This document shows, one piece after another, positions 18,403-27,175 of a stretch of 64,000 nt of DNA (the stretch's first letter is position 1; the number at the start of each line of letters is the position of its first letter). Below the pieces are notes generated by a model, which searched no databases, was not told where the DNA came from, and saw nothing but the letters and a program-made list of their open reading frames with translations. This stretch comes from Clostridia bacterium. GTDB lineage: Bacteria; Bacillota; Clostridia; UBA1381. The DNA lies in assembly GCA_900756545.1 (NCBI GenBank), contig CAAEKO010000031.1:4414-68413 (forward strand). Direction: 5' to 3'. The position numbers and the translations under genes were made by a program.

Positions 18403-20556
18403 ATGGCAGTTGATAAAATTACCCAAACATTGATTGACGAATTTTCCTTGAAAGAGTTTCAGGTAGTCAATACTTTAAAACTAATTGACGAGGGCAACAC
18501 GATTCCCTTCATCGCCCGATACCGTAAAGAAGCCACAGGAGAGCTTTCCGATGAAATCCTCCGCGACCTTTCTGTGCGTCTGGAGTATTTGCGTAATATT
18601 GAGGCAAAAAAAGAAGAAGTGACCCGGCTGATTGATGAGCAAGGCAAGATGGACGACGAAATCCGATCAGCCATTGAAAAAGCCTCCACCATAACAGAAC
18701 TGGATGATATTTACCGTCCTTTCCGTCCTAAACGCCGAACCCGGGCAACCATCGCAAAAGAAAAAGGCCTTGAGCCATTGGCCCAGCTGCTGTTAACGCA
18801 GGAAAACAAAAATCCAGATGCAGCGGCTCTGGATTTTCTGGATGTAGAAAAGGGTGTAGAAACCACAGAAGACGCATTAGCCGGCGCAATGGACATTATT
18901 GCGGAAATAATTTCTGATAACCCAGACTATCGAAAGCTAATCCGGGAGATTACCTATAAAAATGGGCTACTTTCTACGAAAGCCGTCAAGGAGGAGGAAA
19001 GCGTATACGACATGTACGCAGAATTTTCCGAAGCTGTGCCGAAAATTGCAAATCATCGTATTCTGGCAATTAACCGCGGAGAGAAGGAAGGTTTTCTCCG
19101 CGTGAATCTGGAGGTGGACGAAAATATGCCTTTACAGGCGCTCTATCAGCATATCCTGGCCAAGCCTGCTACTGCCTCCACACAATACGTACAAACCGCC
19201 GCAGAGGATGCTTATAAACGGCTGATCGCCCCCTCTATCGAAACGGAAATCCGGAACCTGCTCACTGAGCGTGCTGGCGACGCGGCCATCAAGGTATTTG
19301 CAAAAAATCTGAACGGTCTGCTCTTACAGCCGCCCATAAAAAACCGTACGGTTTTAGGACTGGATCCAGGATATCGAACAGGCTGCAAGGTTGCGGTGGT
19401 GGATGACACAGGCAAAGTATTGGCCACAAATGTGGTCTATTGCACGCTGCCTAACCACGATAAGGCCAAGGCAAAGAAAATCCTCAAGGACTTGATTCTT
19501 AAATATAATGTTGATTTAATCTCCATTGGGAATGGCACAGCCTCCAAAGAAACAGAAATTCTGACCGCCGAGCTGCTCAAGGAGGTTGACAGGCAGGTCT
19601 ATTATATGGTGGTCAGCGAAGCAGGGGCGTCGGTATATTCGGCCTCCAAGCTGGCCGCGGAGGAATTTCCCGAGTTTGACGTTTCCCTGCGGAGCGCAGT
19701 ATCAATCGCCCGCCGTCTTCAGGACCCGCTGGCAGAGCTTGTAAAAATTGATCCTAAGGCCATCGGCGTAGGGCAATACCAGCACGATATGAACCAGAAG
19801 CAGTTGGGTGAAGCGCTGGGCGGCGTCGTGGAGGACTGTGTAAACAGTGTGGGGGTTGACTTAAACACCGCCTCTCCTTCTCTGCTATCCTATGTGGCTG
19901 GCGTCAATGCTACTGTCGCCAAAAATATTGCTGCATACCGCGAGGAAAACGGCAAATTTAAAAATCGCAGACAACTTTTGAAAGTTCCCAAATTAGGCAA
20001 AAAAGCCTTTGAACAGTGCGCCGGTTTCCTTCGGGTTACAGACGGCGACACTGTCTTCGACAACACCTCCGTCCATCCGGAAAGCTACGAAGCAGCGGAA
20101 AAGCTGGCTGAAAAGCTGGGCTACACTAAAGAAGACGTGGTCTCCGGCAATATTGCGGATATCCGCAAGCGTCTTTCTATGCAGAGTTTGGATGCTCTTT
20201 CAGCGGAATTGGGTATAGGCGTGCCTACGATCCGTGATATCGCGGAAGCGCTTCTAAAAAAGGGCCGTGATCCCCGCGAAGAGTTGCCTCAGCCCGTTCT
20301 GCGTTCAGATATTATGGATATGAACGATCTCCAGCCTGGTATGGTCATGACCGGAACGGTTCGTAACGTCATAGATTTCGGCGCATTCGTGGATATCGGC
20401 GTCCATCAGGACGGTCTTGTGCATATCTCTCAAATCTGTGACCGCTATATCAAGCATCCGCTGGAGGTATTGTCGGTCGGGGATATTGTAAAGGTAAAAA
20501 TACTCAGCGTGGATACTGCAAAAAAACGGATATCTCTGACAATGAAAGGATGTTGA
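18403..20556 (+). CDS. tex: RNA-binding transcription accessory protein Tex
   Basis: A 717-residue nucleic-acid-binding protein. Order of domains: N-terminal helical HTH region with FIARYRKEATGEL, the YqgF-like RNase H fold starting at LGLDPGYRTGCKVAVVD (about 311), the helix-hairpin-helix pair (SVGVDLNTASPSLLSYVAGV onward) and a C-terminal S1 RNA-binding domain (GMVMTGTVRNVIDFGAFVDIG). Tex is linked to transcription and RNA handling; its exact role is still unclear. Its stop overlaps the upstream region of lgt. Confidence 0.95.
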   Translation: MAVDKITQTLIDEFSLKEFQVVNTLKLIDEGNTIPFIARYRKEATGELSDEILRDLSVRLEYLRNIEAKKEEVTRLIDEQGKMDDEIRSAIEKASTITELDDIYRPFRPKRRTRATIAKEKGLEPLAQLLLTQENKNPDAAALDFLDVEKGVETTEDALAGAMDIIAEIISDNPDYRKLIREITYKNGLLSTKAVKEEESVYDMYAEFSEAVPKIANHRILAINRGEKEGFLRVNLEVDENMPLQALYQHILAKPATASTQYVQTAAEDAYKRLIAPSIETEIRNLLTERAGDAAIKVFAKNLNGLLLQPPIKNRTVLGLDPGYRTGCKVAVVDDTGKVLATNVVYCTLPNHDKAKAKKILKDLILKYNVDLISIGNGTASKETEILTAELLKEVDRQVYYMVVSEAGASVYSASKLAAEEFPEFDVSLRSAVSIARRLQDPLAELVKIDPKAIGVGQYQHDMNQKQLGEALGGVVEDCVNSVGVDLNTASPSLLSYVAGVNATVAKNIAAYREENGKFKNRRQLLKVPKLGKKAFEQCAGFLRVTDGDTVFDNTSVHPESYEAAEKLAEKLGYTKEDVVSGNIADIRKRLSMQSLDALSAELGIGVPTIRDIAEALLKKGRDPREELPQPVLRSDIMDMNDLQPGMVMTGTVRNVIDFGAFVDIGVHQDGLVHISQICDRYIKHPLEVLSVGDIVKVKILSVDTAKKRISLTMKGC

Positions 20557-20558
20557 TT

Positions 20559-21362
20559 ATGACAAATCAAATTGCATTCCCCGGATTGGGCGTAAATTTA
20601 CAAATCAATCGGGTAGCTTTTCATATATTTGGTCATCCCATTTACTGGTATGCACTGATTCTGCTGGCTGGATATATCGGTGGATTAATTTTTGTCAGCT
20701 TGACCTGTAAAAAAAGAAGTGTATCTACAGACAACGTTTGGGACATTGCTTTCTGGGGTCTGATATTCGGTCTGCTTGGAGCACGGACTTATTATGTGCT
20801 ATTTGACCCGGGCTGTCTGAATGGTAATTTTTTAAATTTCTTTAAGCTTTGGGAAGGCGGTATCGCAATTTACGGCGCGGTCATCGGCGCTGTATTATCC
20901 TCGCTGATATACTGTAAAATTAAAAAACTTCCTGTATTGAATGTGTTTGACGTCTGCGCGCCGGGTCTTTTGATTGGGCAGATCATCGGACGCTGGGGGA
21001 ACTTTGTAAATGCAGAGGTTTATGGGATGGAAACGAATCTTCCCTGGCGAATGACAATCAACGGCGGCGCAGGCGTCCATCCGTTATTTCTTTATGAATC
21101 CCTTTGGAATCTGTTGGGGCTGGTTATTCTGCTTTTGTTCCGTGACAAAAAGAAAGCCGACGGACAAGTTTTCTTTTTTTACTGCTTTTGGTATAGCTTG
21201 GGCCGCCTGTTTTTAGAGGGAATGCGCCAGCAGGAATACATTCTGTACCTGATCCCGGAAAAGCTCGGAATTTCGCAGGTTGTGGCGTTTATTGGCATTG
21301 TGGTATCCATCGCCGTTCTCATTATTTTGACAAAAAGGGAAAAGAAAATAAACAAGGAATAA
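20559..21362 (+). CDS. lgt: Prolipoprotein diacylglyceryl transferase Lgt
   Basis: Membrane enzyme (267 residues, about seven helices) that transfers diacylglycerol from phosphatidylglycerol to the lipobox cysteine of prolipoproteins. The Lgt signature GRWGNFVNAEVYG is present, as are the N-terminal YWYALILLAGYIGG and the GARTYYV motif. The ATG at 20559 is preferred because AAAGG lies 9 nt upstream, inside the end of tex; the frame also opens at 20550, overlapping tex by 7 nt. The two genes are co-transcribed. Confidence 0.95.
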   Translation: MTNQIAFPGLGVNLQINRVAFHIFGHPIYWYALILLAGYIGGLIFVSLTCKKRSVSTDNVWDIAFWGLIFGLLGARTYYVLFDPGCLNGNFLNFFKLWEGGIAIYGAVIGAVLSSLIYCKIKKLPVLNVFDVCAPGLLIGQIIGRWGNFVNAEVYGMETNLPWRMTINGGAGVHPLFLYESLWNLLGLVILLLFRDKKKADGQVFFFYCFWYSLGRLFLEGMRQQEYILYLIPEKLGISQVVAFIGIVVSIAVLIILTKREKKINKE

Positions 21363-21366
21363 GTCG

Positions 21367-21407
21367 AAAAAAGCGGGTTGGAAGAAATTCAGCCCGTTTT
21401 TTCTGTT
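21367..21407 (+). terminator. Rho-independent terminator after lgt
   Basis: Stem GCGGGTT / AGCCCGT (one G-T pair) extended by A6/T6, with a 10-nt loop and a T-rich tail. Confidence 0.8.
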
Positions 21408-21469
21408 TTTCTTTTTCTTTTTGTCGATTTTTTGTAGATGATTTCTTGTCATTTTCTGTAAGGACTGTA

Positions 21470-21498
21470 TTGACAGTTCATGTTTTTTGATGTAGAAT
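21470..21498 (+). promoter_or_regulatory. Strong promoter of the Spo0E-like small gene
   Basis: Perfect TTGACA, a 17-nt spacer and TAGAAT, 48 nt before the ATG at 21547, with AAAGGAAG as ribosome site. Confidence 0.8.
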
Positions 21499-21546
21499 AA
21501 ACGCATACCAGATAGAAAATTGTATTTTGGGAAAGGAAGCGGTACA

Positions 21547-21678
21547 ATGACTGAAAATTTAGAAGCACTCAGACTTGAATTTGACATTTTTTTAGATACA
21601 AAATTAGACTCACTTACGAGTCCTGAAATCGTAAAACGCGGCTTAGAGATTGAACAAAAATTCTCAGAGCAGCATTGA
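21547..21678 (+). CDS. Spo0E-like aspartyl-phosphate phosphatase (small protein)
   Basis: A 43-residue protein with its own strong promoter, good ribosome site and terminator, so it is almost surely expressed. The stretch LDSLTSPEIVKRGLEIEQKF, after a predicted first helix, resembles the second helix of Spo0E-family proteins (usual pattern S-x-E-hh-x-x-S-x-x-h-D). That family removes phosphate from response regulators such as Spo0A and so delays sporulation. Two points weaken the call: the usual SQxLD motif reads GLEIE here, and the family is short and variable. Confidence 0.55.
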   Translation: MTENLEALRLEFDIFLDTKLDSLTSPEIVKRGLEIEQKFSEQH

Positions 21679-21732
21679 TTCAAGCCCACCCAAGCATTCT
21701 TTCTGCTTTTATCATACGGGCAGAGGATGTTA

Positions 21733-21756
21733 AAAGCGCGCCTTGCGGCGCGCTTT
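21733..21756 (+). terminator. Perfect GC-rich terminator hairpin, bidirectional
   Basis: Ten-base-pair stem AAAGCGCGCC / GGCGCGCTTT, loop TTGC, T-rich on both sides. It ends the small gene and overlaps the pflA stop codon on the other strand. Confidence 0.92.
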
Positions 21757-22474
21757 ATTTTTTATGCAATTTTGCATCTATAAGCTTTCTAAGCTCCCGC
21801 ATGGTTTCTTCTCCCGGCGGAGTTATATCCCCAAGCTCATAAGATAGCCCCAACTCTGCCCATTTCGGCACACCTAAAGTATGGTATGGGAGCAGGTCCA
21901 CCCGTTCTACCTTTGCACCATCAATCAGCGTCAGCAGTGCTTGTACCTGTTCTGCGCTGTCTGTATATCCGGGCAGGATCACCTGCCGTATCCAAAGCGG
22001 CTTCTGGATTTTCTTCATATACTCCAGAAAATCCAGCATATGGGAGAAAGACTGCTTTGTAATTTTCTGAAAGGAATCTGCTTCCGTGTGCTTGATATCC
22101 AGCAATACCAAATCTGTGTTGTCCAGTGCAGCCTTAACTTGAGGTGTCAGATAAAAACCACAGGTATCAACAGCCGTATGGATATTTTCTGCTTTCAGCA
22201 GCTTGAAAAGCTCTGTAACAAATTCTGCCTGCATAAATGGTTCTCCGCCGGAAACTGTGACTCCGCCATTCCGTTTAAAATACGGCCGGTAGCGTATGAT
22301 TTTTTTTATCAGTTCTTCCGGTTCTACCTCCTCCCCGCCGTCAGGATTCCACGTGTCAGGATTATGGCAATAAATACACCTCTGCGGACATCCTTGCAGA
22401 AATATAGCAAACCGAAGTCCCGGGCCGTCGACTGCGGCGAAGGTTTCAATAGAATGAATTCTGCCCTTAATCAT
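21755..22474 (-). CDS. pflA: Pyruvate formate-lyase activating enzyme
   Basis: Radical SAM activase (239 residues) that installs the glycyl radical on PflB. The cluster-binding CxxxCxxC is at Cys29, Cys33 and Cys36, followed by HNPDTW; VSGGEPF is the SAM-binding GGE motif. The fold is otherwise typical and short, without a ferredoxin insert, as expected for PFL rather than glycerol dehydratase activases. It lies 56 bp downstream of pflB and shares its transcript. Confidence 0.96.
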   Translation of the reverse strand: MIKGRIHSIETFAAVDGPGLRFAIFLQGCPQRCIYCHNPDTWNPDGGEEVEPEELIKKIIRYRPYFKRNGGVTVSGGEPFMQAEFVTELFKLLKAENIHTAVDTCGFYLTPQVKAALDNTDLVLLDIKHTEADSFQKITKQSFSHMLDFLEYMKKIQKPLWIRQVILPGYTDSAEQVQALLTLIDGAKVERVDLLPYHTLGVPKWAELGLSYELGDITPPGEETMRELRKLIDAKLHKK

Positions 22475-22530
22475 AATACTTCTCTCCTCTACGTGATAAA
22501 AACGGCCCGCATAGCGGGCCGTACTTAGAT

Positions 22531-24756
22531 TTACATATGGTCGTGAAAAGTTCTCGCAATAACCTCCAGCTGTTTATCCCGGGTCAGCCGTGTAAAGTGT
22601 ACGGCATAGCCAGAAACGCGTATAGTTAGGTTTGGATATAATTCCGGATGCTCATACGCATCTAAAAGCTGTTCCCTGTTATATACATTGACATTTAAAT
22701 GATGCGCCTTCTGGCTGAAATATCCATCTAAGACACTGACAAGATTATCCTGCCGTTCTGCCATGGTCGCCCCTACCGCCGCCGGCGTAATCGTAAACGT
22801 ATTGGATATTCCATCCTGGCAGCATCCATAAGGAAGCTTTGCCACAGAATTCAATGACGCCAGCGCTCCGGAACGGTCGCGGCCATGCATAGGATTCGCT
22901 CCCGGTGCAAATGCTTCACCCTTTACCCGGGTATCCGGTGTGGCGCCTGTATTTTTTCCGTAAACTACATTAGAGGTAATCGTCAGCACGGACAGGGTAT
23001 GCTCAGCATTTCTGTATGCTGGGGTCTTGCGCAGCTCAGCTAGGAAATATTCACACATTTCTACAGCAATTGCATCTACTCTGTCATCATCATTACCGTA
23101 TTTCGGGAAATCACCCCTTACATCAAAATCCACGGCAATCCCCCGCTCATCCCGGATGGGCGTTACTTTCGCATACTTTATAGCGCTCAGAGAATCCACA
23201 ACGACTGACAATCCGGCAATGCCAAAAGCCATAACCCGGCGCATACTGGTATCTATCAGCGCCATCTGAATTTTTTCATAGGCATATTTATCATGCATAT
23301 AATGGATCACATTCATGGTGTTCACGTAGAGCTTAGCCAGCCAGGCCGCATATACCTTAAACCGGGCCATTACCGTATCATAATCCAATACGCCGTCCAG
23401 ATTATCCCCCGCCGGCCCAATCTGCTCGCCTTCAATCTCGTCCCGCCCGCCGTTTATAGCCATCAGCAGGATTTTCGGCAGATTTGCCCTTGCTCCAAAG
23501 AACTGCATCTGCTTTCCGATTTTTGTAACAGATACACAGCAGGCGATACCGTAATCATCACCATAGTCTGGACGCATAATATCATCGTTTTCATATTGAA
23601 TGGAATCCGTATCAATGGATACCTTTGCGCAATACCGCTTGAAAGGTTCCGGCAGCCGGTCCGACCAGAGGATCGTCAGGTTTGGTTCAGGGGCAGGATT
23701 TAATGTATACAGTGTGTGCAGAACACGGAAGGAATTTTTTGTTACCAGCGTTCGGCCGTCCTCTCCCATACCACCGATCGATTCGGTTACCCAGTTCGGG
23801 TCTCCGGCAAAAAGCTCGTTATATTCCGGCGTCCGAAGCTGGCGGCTCATACGGAGCTTCAAAATAAAGTCATCCATTATTTCCTGCGCACCTTCTTCTG
23901 TCAGCGCGCCTTCCGCCAAATCTCGTTCGAAATAAATATCTAAAAAGGTACTTGTCCGGCCTAAAGACATCGCCGCGCCGTTCTGTTCTTTGATTGCCGC
24001 AAGATAAGCAAAATACGTCCATTGTACAGCCTCTTTTGCATTTTCTGCCGGCGCTGAAATGTCTACGCCGTAGCTTTCGGCCATAGTCTTCAAATCCTGT
24101 AAAGCCTTGATCTGGTCTGTAATTTCTTCACGCTTGCGGATAACGCCCTCCGACATATCCAAAAGATCCAACCCAGCCTTGTCCTCTTTTTTCCATGCAA
24201 TAAGTCTGTCTATACCATACAGGGCAACCCGCCGATAATCCCCAATTATTCTGCCCCGGCCATAAGCGTCCGGCAGGCCAGTTAAAATATGTGCGTGGCG
24301 CACCTTCCGCATTTGGGGCGTATAGGCCTTGAATACACCGTCGTTATGTGTGGTGTGATTTTTGAACTGGTTCAGGATTTTTTCTGACACAGCATAGCCA
24401 TACTCCTTGCAGGCCTGCTGCGCCATACGGATACCCCCAAAAGGATTCACATTCCGGCGCAGCGGCGCGTCCGTCTGCAAGCCTACGATGATCTCATTAT
24501 CCTTGTCTAAATACCCCGGCGCATATCCAGTAATGGTTGAAACAGTTTCTGTGTCAATATCAAATACACCGCCCCTGTCCATCTCTTCCTTCCGCAGAGC
24601 ATTATACTGCGCATTCAATTTTTTGGTGCGCTTTGTAGCCTCTGCCAGAAAAGTCTCATCCCCTTCATAGGGCGTATAATTATTTTGTATAAAATCACGG
24701 ACATTGATCTCCCGGCGCCAAAGCTCACCACGAAATCCCCGATATGCATGTTCCAT
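22531..24756 (-). CDS. pflB: Formate C-acetyltransferase (pyruvate formate-lyase)
   Basis: Glycyl radical enzyme (741 residues) converting pyruvate and CoA to acetyl-CoA and formate under anaerobic conditions. The adjacent active-site cysteines are in GIACCVS, and the radical glycine is in RVSGYAVHF close to the C-terminus. I chose the ATG at 24756, preceded by AGGGAGG at 7 nt; the frame opens at 24783 without a ribosome site. It marks fermentative, anaerobic metabolism. Confidence 0.97.
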   Translation of the reverse strand: MEHAYRGFRGELWRREINVRDFIQNNYTPYEGDETFLAEATKRTKKLNAQYNALRKEEMDRGGVFDIDTETVSTITGYAPGYLDKDNEIIVGLQTDAPLRRNVNPFGGIRMAQQACKEYGYAVSEKILNQFKNHTTHNDGVFKAYTPQMRKVRHAHILTGLPDAYGRGRIIGDYRRVALYGIDRLIAWKKEDKAGLDLLDMSEGVIRKREEITDQIKALQDLKTMAESYGVDISAPAENAKEAVQWTYFAYLAAIKEQNGAAMSLGRTSTFLDIYFERDLAEGALTEEGAQEIMDDFILKLRMSRQLRTPEYNELFAGDPNWVTESIGGMGEDGRTLVTKNSFRVLHTLYTLNPAPEPNLTILWSDRLPEPFKRYCAKVSIDTDSIQYENDDIMRPDYGDDYGIACCVSVTKIGKQMQFFGARANLPKILLMAINGGRDEIEGEQIGPAGDNLDGVLDYDTVMARFKVYAAWLAKLYVNTMNVIHYMHDKYAYEKIQMALIDTSMRRVMAFGIAGLSVVVDSLSAIKYAKVTPIRDERGIAVDFDVRGDFPKYGNDDDRVDAIAVEMCEYFLAELRKTPAYRNAEHTLSVLTITSNVVYGKNTGATPDTRVKGEAFAPGANPMHGRDRSGALASLNSVAKLPYGCCQDGISNTFTITPAAVGATMAERQDNLVSVLDGYFSQKAHHLNVNVYNREQLLDAYEHPELYPNLTIRVSGYAVHFTRLTRDKQLEVIARTFHDHM

Positions 24757-24833
24757 TCTATTGCCTCCCTTGTATAACCTCATTTTGAAACCACTATATG
24801 TTGTAGAATTAAAATATTTTTAATACCATTTAT

Positions 24834-24862
24834 AGTATACAACAAAAGTGTACTTTTGGCAA
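24834..24862 (-). promoter_or_regulatory. Promoter of pflB-pflA
   Basis: Minus strand TTGCCA (24862-24857), 17-nt spacer, TATACT (24839-24834). Short repeats of the kind TATAGT-n-ACAAC lie around and downstream of the -10 box and could be regulator sites. Confidence 0.7.
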
Positions 24863-24915
24863 TAGTAAAAAACAACCAAAGATTGCTATATAAACCCTTA
24901 AAAAGCCTAATATTT

Positions 24916-25296
24916 TTACAAAATATTTTCCAGCCGCAGCTTATAATTCTTCGGTAAGTATTCGAATAATATGTCTAAAACCCTGCTTTTTGCCAAGGCG
25001 TCTGTTTTAGCATATCCCTCAACATAGCCGGCAAGTTCAGACAAATTGCTTTCAATTTTATCCAGCGTAGAATGGTCAATAATCATGGATAAAGAAATTT
25101 TTTTCTCCTCAACATATTTTGTCAGTTCTTGAACCTGTCCTACGGCGCTCTCAAAATCATCATTATGGATCATATTCATGATTTGATTGTTATGCTCCAT
25201 CATATTTTCAGAAATCTCATTCAATTCCCGCGTATAAAACACACTGCCCACTATGATTACTGCAGCAATCACGATTGCCGTGAAAAAGCTTTTCAT
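24916..25296 (-). CDS. DUF4363 family protein
   Basis: A 126-residue protein with one N-terminal membrane helix or signal anchor (4-20) followed by an alpha-helical outer domain. Its start overlaps the stop of the DUF421 gene by one base, the usual pairing of DUF4363 with YetF-like DUF421 proteins in Clostridia. Function unknown. Confidence 0.75.
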   Translation of the reverse strand: MKSFFTAIVIAAVIIVGSVFYTRELNEISENMMEHNNQIMNMIHNDDFESAVGQVQELTKYVEEKKISLSMIIDHSTLDKIESNLSELAGYVEGYAKTDALAKSRVLDILFEYLPKNYKLRLENIL

Positions 25297-25985
25297 TATT
25301 TCTTGTCCTCCTCACCCTTACGCTGTATTTGCAGTCCATCATTTTCATTGTATACACCGTAAAACACATCCCGGATTTCAAATACACGCAGCTTTTTCAA
25401 TTCCTTTAAAAGCCATTCCCTTGTCTTCCCGCTCCGCTCCAGCTCTGAATGGTTCAGGCGTCCGTCAGAGATGAGCATGTATGGCAGGCTCTCGGGCTGT
25501 GCTCCTTTAACGTTTAAATCCCGGACAGTAACTGTTCTCGCCTGCTTTTTAGGAATAATACTGAGCGTTCCGTTGGTTTCCAGAACAGCTACCTCAACGT
25601 CCAGAATATTTGGATATCCGCCGCTCCGGAGCTGCTCCTGCAAATCGTTCATATTGAACCGAATCCGACGCATTTCCTTCTCGTTCAGATGTCCCTGATA
25701 GATGATGATACTGGGCTCGCCGGTCAGAAATCTGCGTGCAGTCCTGCTTTTCAGGCTTATAAAGGACATCGTAACCTCTGCCACCAAAAGCGTCAGAACC
25801 GGAATCGCACCAGCCAATAAAGGAATGTCAATCGCCTGCATCGGCACAGAAGCCAGGTCAGAAATCATAATCGCCACAGCCAATTCCGAGGGCTGCATTT
25901 CTCCAATCTGTCGCTTGCCCATAATCCGCATGGAAGTGACGACCACCGCAAATAATATCAATGTCCGAAAAACCAAAACCAACAT
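25296..25985 (-). CDS. DUF421 (YetF-like) membrane protein
   Basis: A 229-residue protein with three N-terminal membrane helices (about 4-24, 33-52 and 56-78) and a soluble two-lobed domain. Family motifs MGKRQIGEMQPSELAV and the PSIIIYQG and DLQEQLRSGGYPNI stretches are clear. Related proteins in Bacillus affect germination or membrane stress, but the molecular function is not known. It forms an operon with the DUF4363 gene. Confidence 0.85.
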   Translation of the reverse strand: MLVLVFRTLILFAVVVTSMRIMGKRQIGEMQPSELAVAIMISDLASVPMQAIDIPLLAGAIPVLTLLVAEVTMSFISLKSRTARRFLTGEPSIIIYQGHLNEKEMRRIRFNMNDLQEQLRSGGYPNILDVEVAVLETNGTLSIIPKKQARTVTVRDLNVKGAQPESLPYMLISDGRLNHSELERSGKTREWLLKELKKLRVFEIRDVFYGVYNENDGLQIQRKGEEDKK

Positions 25986-26052
25986 ACATATAATCCTTTC
26001 TTTATTTCTTTTTTATACTATTTCCTTTTTGCCAAAATATCATACAAAAGTA

Positions 26053-26081
26053 TTTACTTTCACACATTGACGTGTTACAAT
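26053..26081 (+). promoter_or_regulatory. Promoter of the TrpR-like/methyltransferase pair
   Basis: TTTACT, 17-nt spacer, TACAAT, with GAGGTG just before the ATG at 26102. Confidence 0.55.
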
Positions 26082-26101
26082 AGTAAAAGAGGTGACGCCG
26101 C

Positions 26102-26404
26102 ATGAATCCAAAACTTGTTGATGAAAACATGAACAATTTATTCGAAGCTATATTGTGTCTAAAAACAAAAAAAGACTGCTGCCGCTTTTTTGAAGATTTG
26201 TGTACAATTTCAGAGCTAAAATCTATGAGCCAGCGGCTGGAAGTAGCGCTTATGTTGGAGGAACGATATGTTTATACAGATATTGCAGCAAAGACCGGCG
26301 CCTCCACAGCTACCATCAGTCGTGTAAACCGGTGTCTAAATTATGGGAGTGATGGTTACAAAACTGTGATTCGGCGGATGAAGGACGGAAAAGCAAATGA
26401 GTAA
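26102..26404 (+). CDS. YerC/YecD-type TrpR-like transcriptional regulator
   Basis: A 100-residue all-helical protein of the TrpR/YerC superfamily. The DNA-binding helix-turn-helix is in YTDIAAKTGASTATISRVNRCL, a pattern diagnostic of this family; CCRFFEDLCTISEL forms the upstream dimer helices. Ligand and targets are unknown. Its stop overlaps the start of the methyltransferase gene by 8 bp, so the two are coupled. Confidence 0.9.
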   Translation: MNPKLVDENMNNLFEAILCLKTKKDCCRFFEDLCTISELKSMSQRLEVALMLEERYVYTDIAAKTGASTATISRVNRCLNYGSDGYKTVIRRMKDGKANE

Positions 26405-27146
26405 CTGTTATCGAAATTTTGCGGATATTTATGACCGCCTCATGTTTCAGGATATCCCTTACAGCCGCTGGGTGGACTATATTGAAAATTTGTTTATTCA
26501 CCATGGAGTGGATCCACAGCTTGTCTGCGAACTGGCCTGCGGCACAGGTAACATGACTATCCCACTGGCTAAACGGGGATATGAAATGATCGGCATTGAC
26601 TTATCGGCGGATATGCTGTCCGCCGCCCGCGGCAAAGCTGTTGCAGAAAATCTGGACATATTATTTTTGAATCAGGACATGACGAAGCTTGACCTATACG
26701 GAACTGTTGACGCGGTATTATGCATGATCGACGGGATCAATTATGTTCTGACTCCCGCTTCCCTATTTGCCATGTTCAAAAAAATTAAAACGTGTTTTTT
26801 AAATCCGGGCGGAATCGTTATATTTGATGTAAGTACAGAAGATAAACTTGCCAAAACCATTGGCAGCAATACTTTTATTTACGACGCCGATAATATTTTT
26901 TATGCATGGGAAAACCGTTACTTTCCCAGCAGAAGAATTTCGGATATGATGCTCCATTTTTTTGTCAAAGAAAAAAACGGCCGTTACCGCCGCTTCATTG
27001 AACGCCATATTCAGCGGGGCTACCGGCAGTCAGAGCTGACTGCAATTTTAAAAAAAGCCGGCTTTTCCAAGGTGAACGTATATGACGAACTGCGTTTCAC
27101 GCCGCCTGTTTCCAAAAGCCAGCGTATCGTGTTTACCGCACAATAA
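26397..27146 (+). CDS. Class I SAM-dependent methyltransferase
   Basis: A 249-residue cytosolic methyltransferase. Motif I is CELACGTGN, motif II GIDLSADML, and QDMTKLDL precedes the motif IV region. The C-terminal part carries FERHIQRGY-like FIERHIQRGYRQSELTAILKKAGF, common in YodH/Mtf-like small-molecule methyltransferases. Substrate unknown. Confidence 0.88.
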   Translation: MSNCYRNFADIYDRLMFQDIPYSRWVDYIENLFIHHGVDPQLVCELACGTGNMTIPLAKRGYEMIGIDLSADMLSAARGKAVAENLDILFLNQDMTKLDLYGTVDAVLCMIDGINYVLTPASLFAMFKKIKTCFLNPGGIVIFDVSTEDKLAKTIGSNTFIYDADNIFYAWENRYFPSRRISDMMLHFFVKEKNGRYRRFIERHIQRGYRQSELTAILKKAGFSKVNVYDELRFTPPVSKSQRIVFTAQ

Positions 27147-27148
27147 AA

Positions 27149-27172
27149 GGATATGGGGGTGATCCCATATCC
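27149..27172 (+). terminator. Bidirectional terminator between convergent genes
   Basis: Perfect stem GGATATGGG / CCCATATCC with a 6-nt loop, A/T-rich on both sides. Confidence 0.8.
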
Positions 27173-27175
27173 TTA

